DNA of 5,272 nucleotides from contig JACDAR010000017.1 in assembly GCA_013695335.1 (NCBI GenBank), positions 1 through 5,272 on the forward strand, in the 5' to 3' direction. Shown in pieces: positions 5,182 to 5,272 of this stretch. Every line of letters starts with the position of its first letter. Within the stretch, counting starts at the first letter, position 1. The position numbers were made by a program, and so were the translations under genes. The notes below the pieces were generated by a model, which was not told the origin of the DNA, searched no databases, and saw only the letters and a list, made by a program, of their open reading frames with translations. The DNA is from Rubrobacter sp. (lineage in GTDB: Bacteria > Actinomycetota > Rubrobacteria > Rubrobacterales > Rubrobacteraceae).

Positions 5182-5272
5182 ACCGGGATCGGTTCGTGGC
5201 GGCGCTCGGCACGAAGCCCGACCTAACACTGTCGAGCCGAACTCCTACCAGACACTCTGCTCCAGTTGCAAC

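Overview
This 5.3 kb window is GC-rich chromosomal DNA with strongly GC-ending codons, GTG/TTG starts in several genes and short secreted proteins. Together with the family make-up (an HD-domain MESH1-like hydrolase, a DUF6391-like membrane protein, an IscU/SufU-type scaffold, a Uma2 fragment), it looks like a deep-branching high-GC actinobacterium. Rubrobacter or a relative is my best guess; this is inference from resemblance, not proof.

Layout from left to right. Bases 1-297 (+) are the C-terminal 98 residues of an HD-domain (p)ppGpp hydrolase-like protein whose start lies outside the window. It converges with a 229-residue membrane protein of DUF6391 type (316-1005, -). Bases 1046-1237 hold no secure gene. 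At 1238-1512 (-) lies a short secreted two-cysteine protein that is too short for routine gene calling and carries a one-base frameshift. Bases 1513-1831 have no secure gene, only an inverted repeat and scraps of open frame.

The centrepiece is 1832-2488 (-). It is a glycine/sarcosine/betaine reductase selenoprotein B-family protein whose reading frame is interrupted by a single UGA. The UGA sits exactly where relatives carry the first cysteine of a CxxC-type redox motif, giving UxxC. A strong stem-loop that fits a bacterial SECIS element starts 10 nt after the UGA. Ordinary annotation would split this gene into two hypothetical pieces. If read correctly, the host must have selenocysteine machinery (selA, selB, selC, selD), none of which is in this window.

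Upstream on the same strand is the universal P-loop ATPase/GTPase ychF (2594-3676, -), separated from the selenoprotein by 105 bases holding heptad repeats and an inverted repeat. Divergent from ychF is an iron-sulfur scaffold gene, sufU/iscU-like (3806-4282, +), starting at TTG. An unrecognised 148-residue protein (4385-4831, +) follows and is probably cotranscribed. The right end carries the N-terminal piece of a Uma2-family endonuclease gene (4916-5113, -), cut off after about 27 residues of recognisable homology, then about 160 bases with no clear gene.

The genes form no single pathway. Shared themes are redox and Fe-S/selenium chemistry (selenoprotein, scaffold) and stress or translation control (HD hydrolase, YchF), with gene decay at the two intergenic islands.
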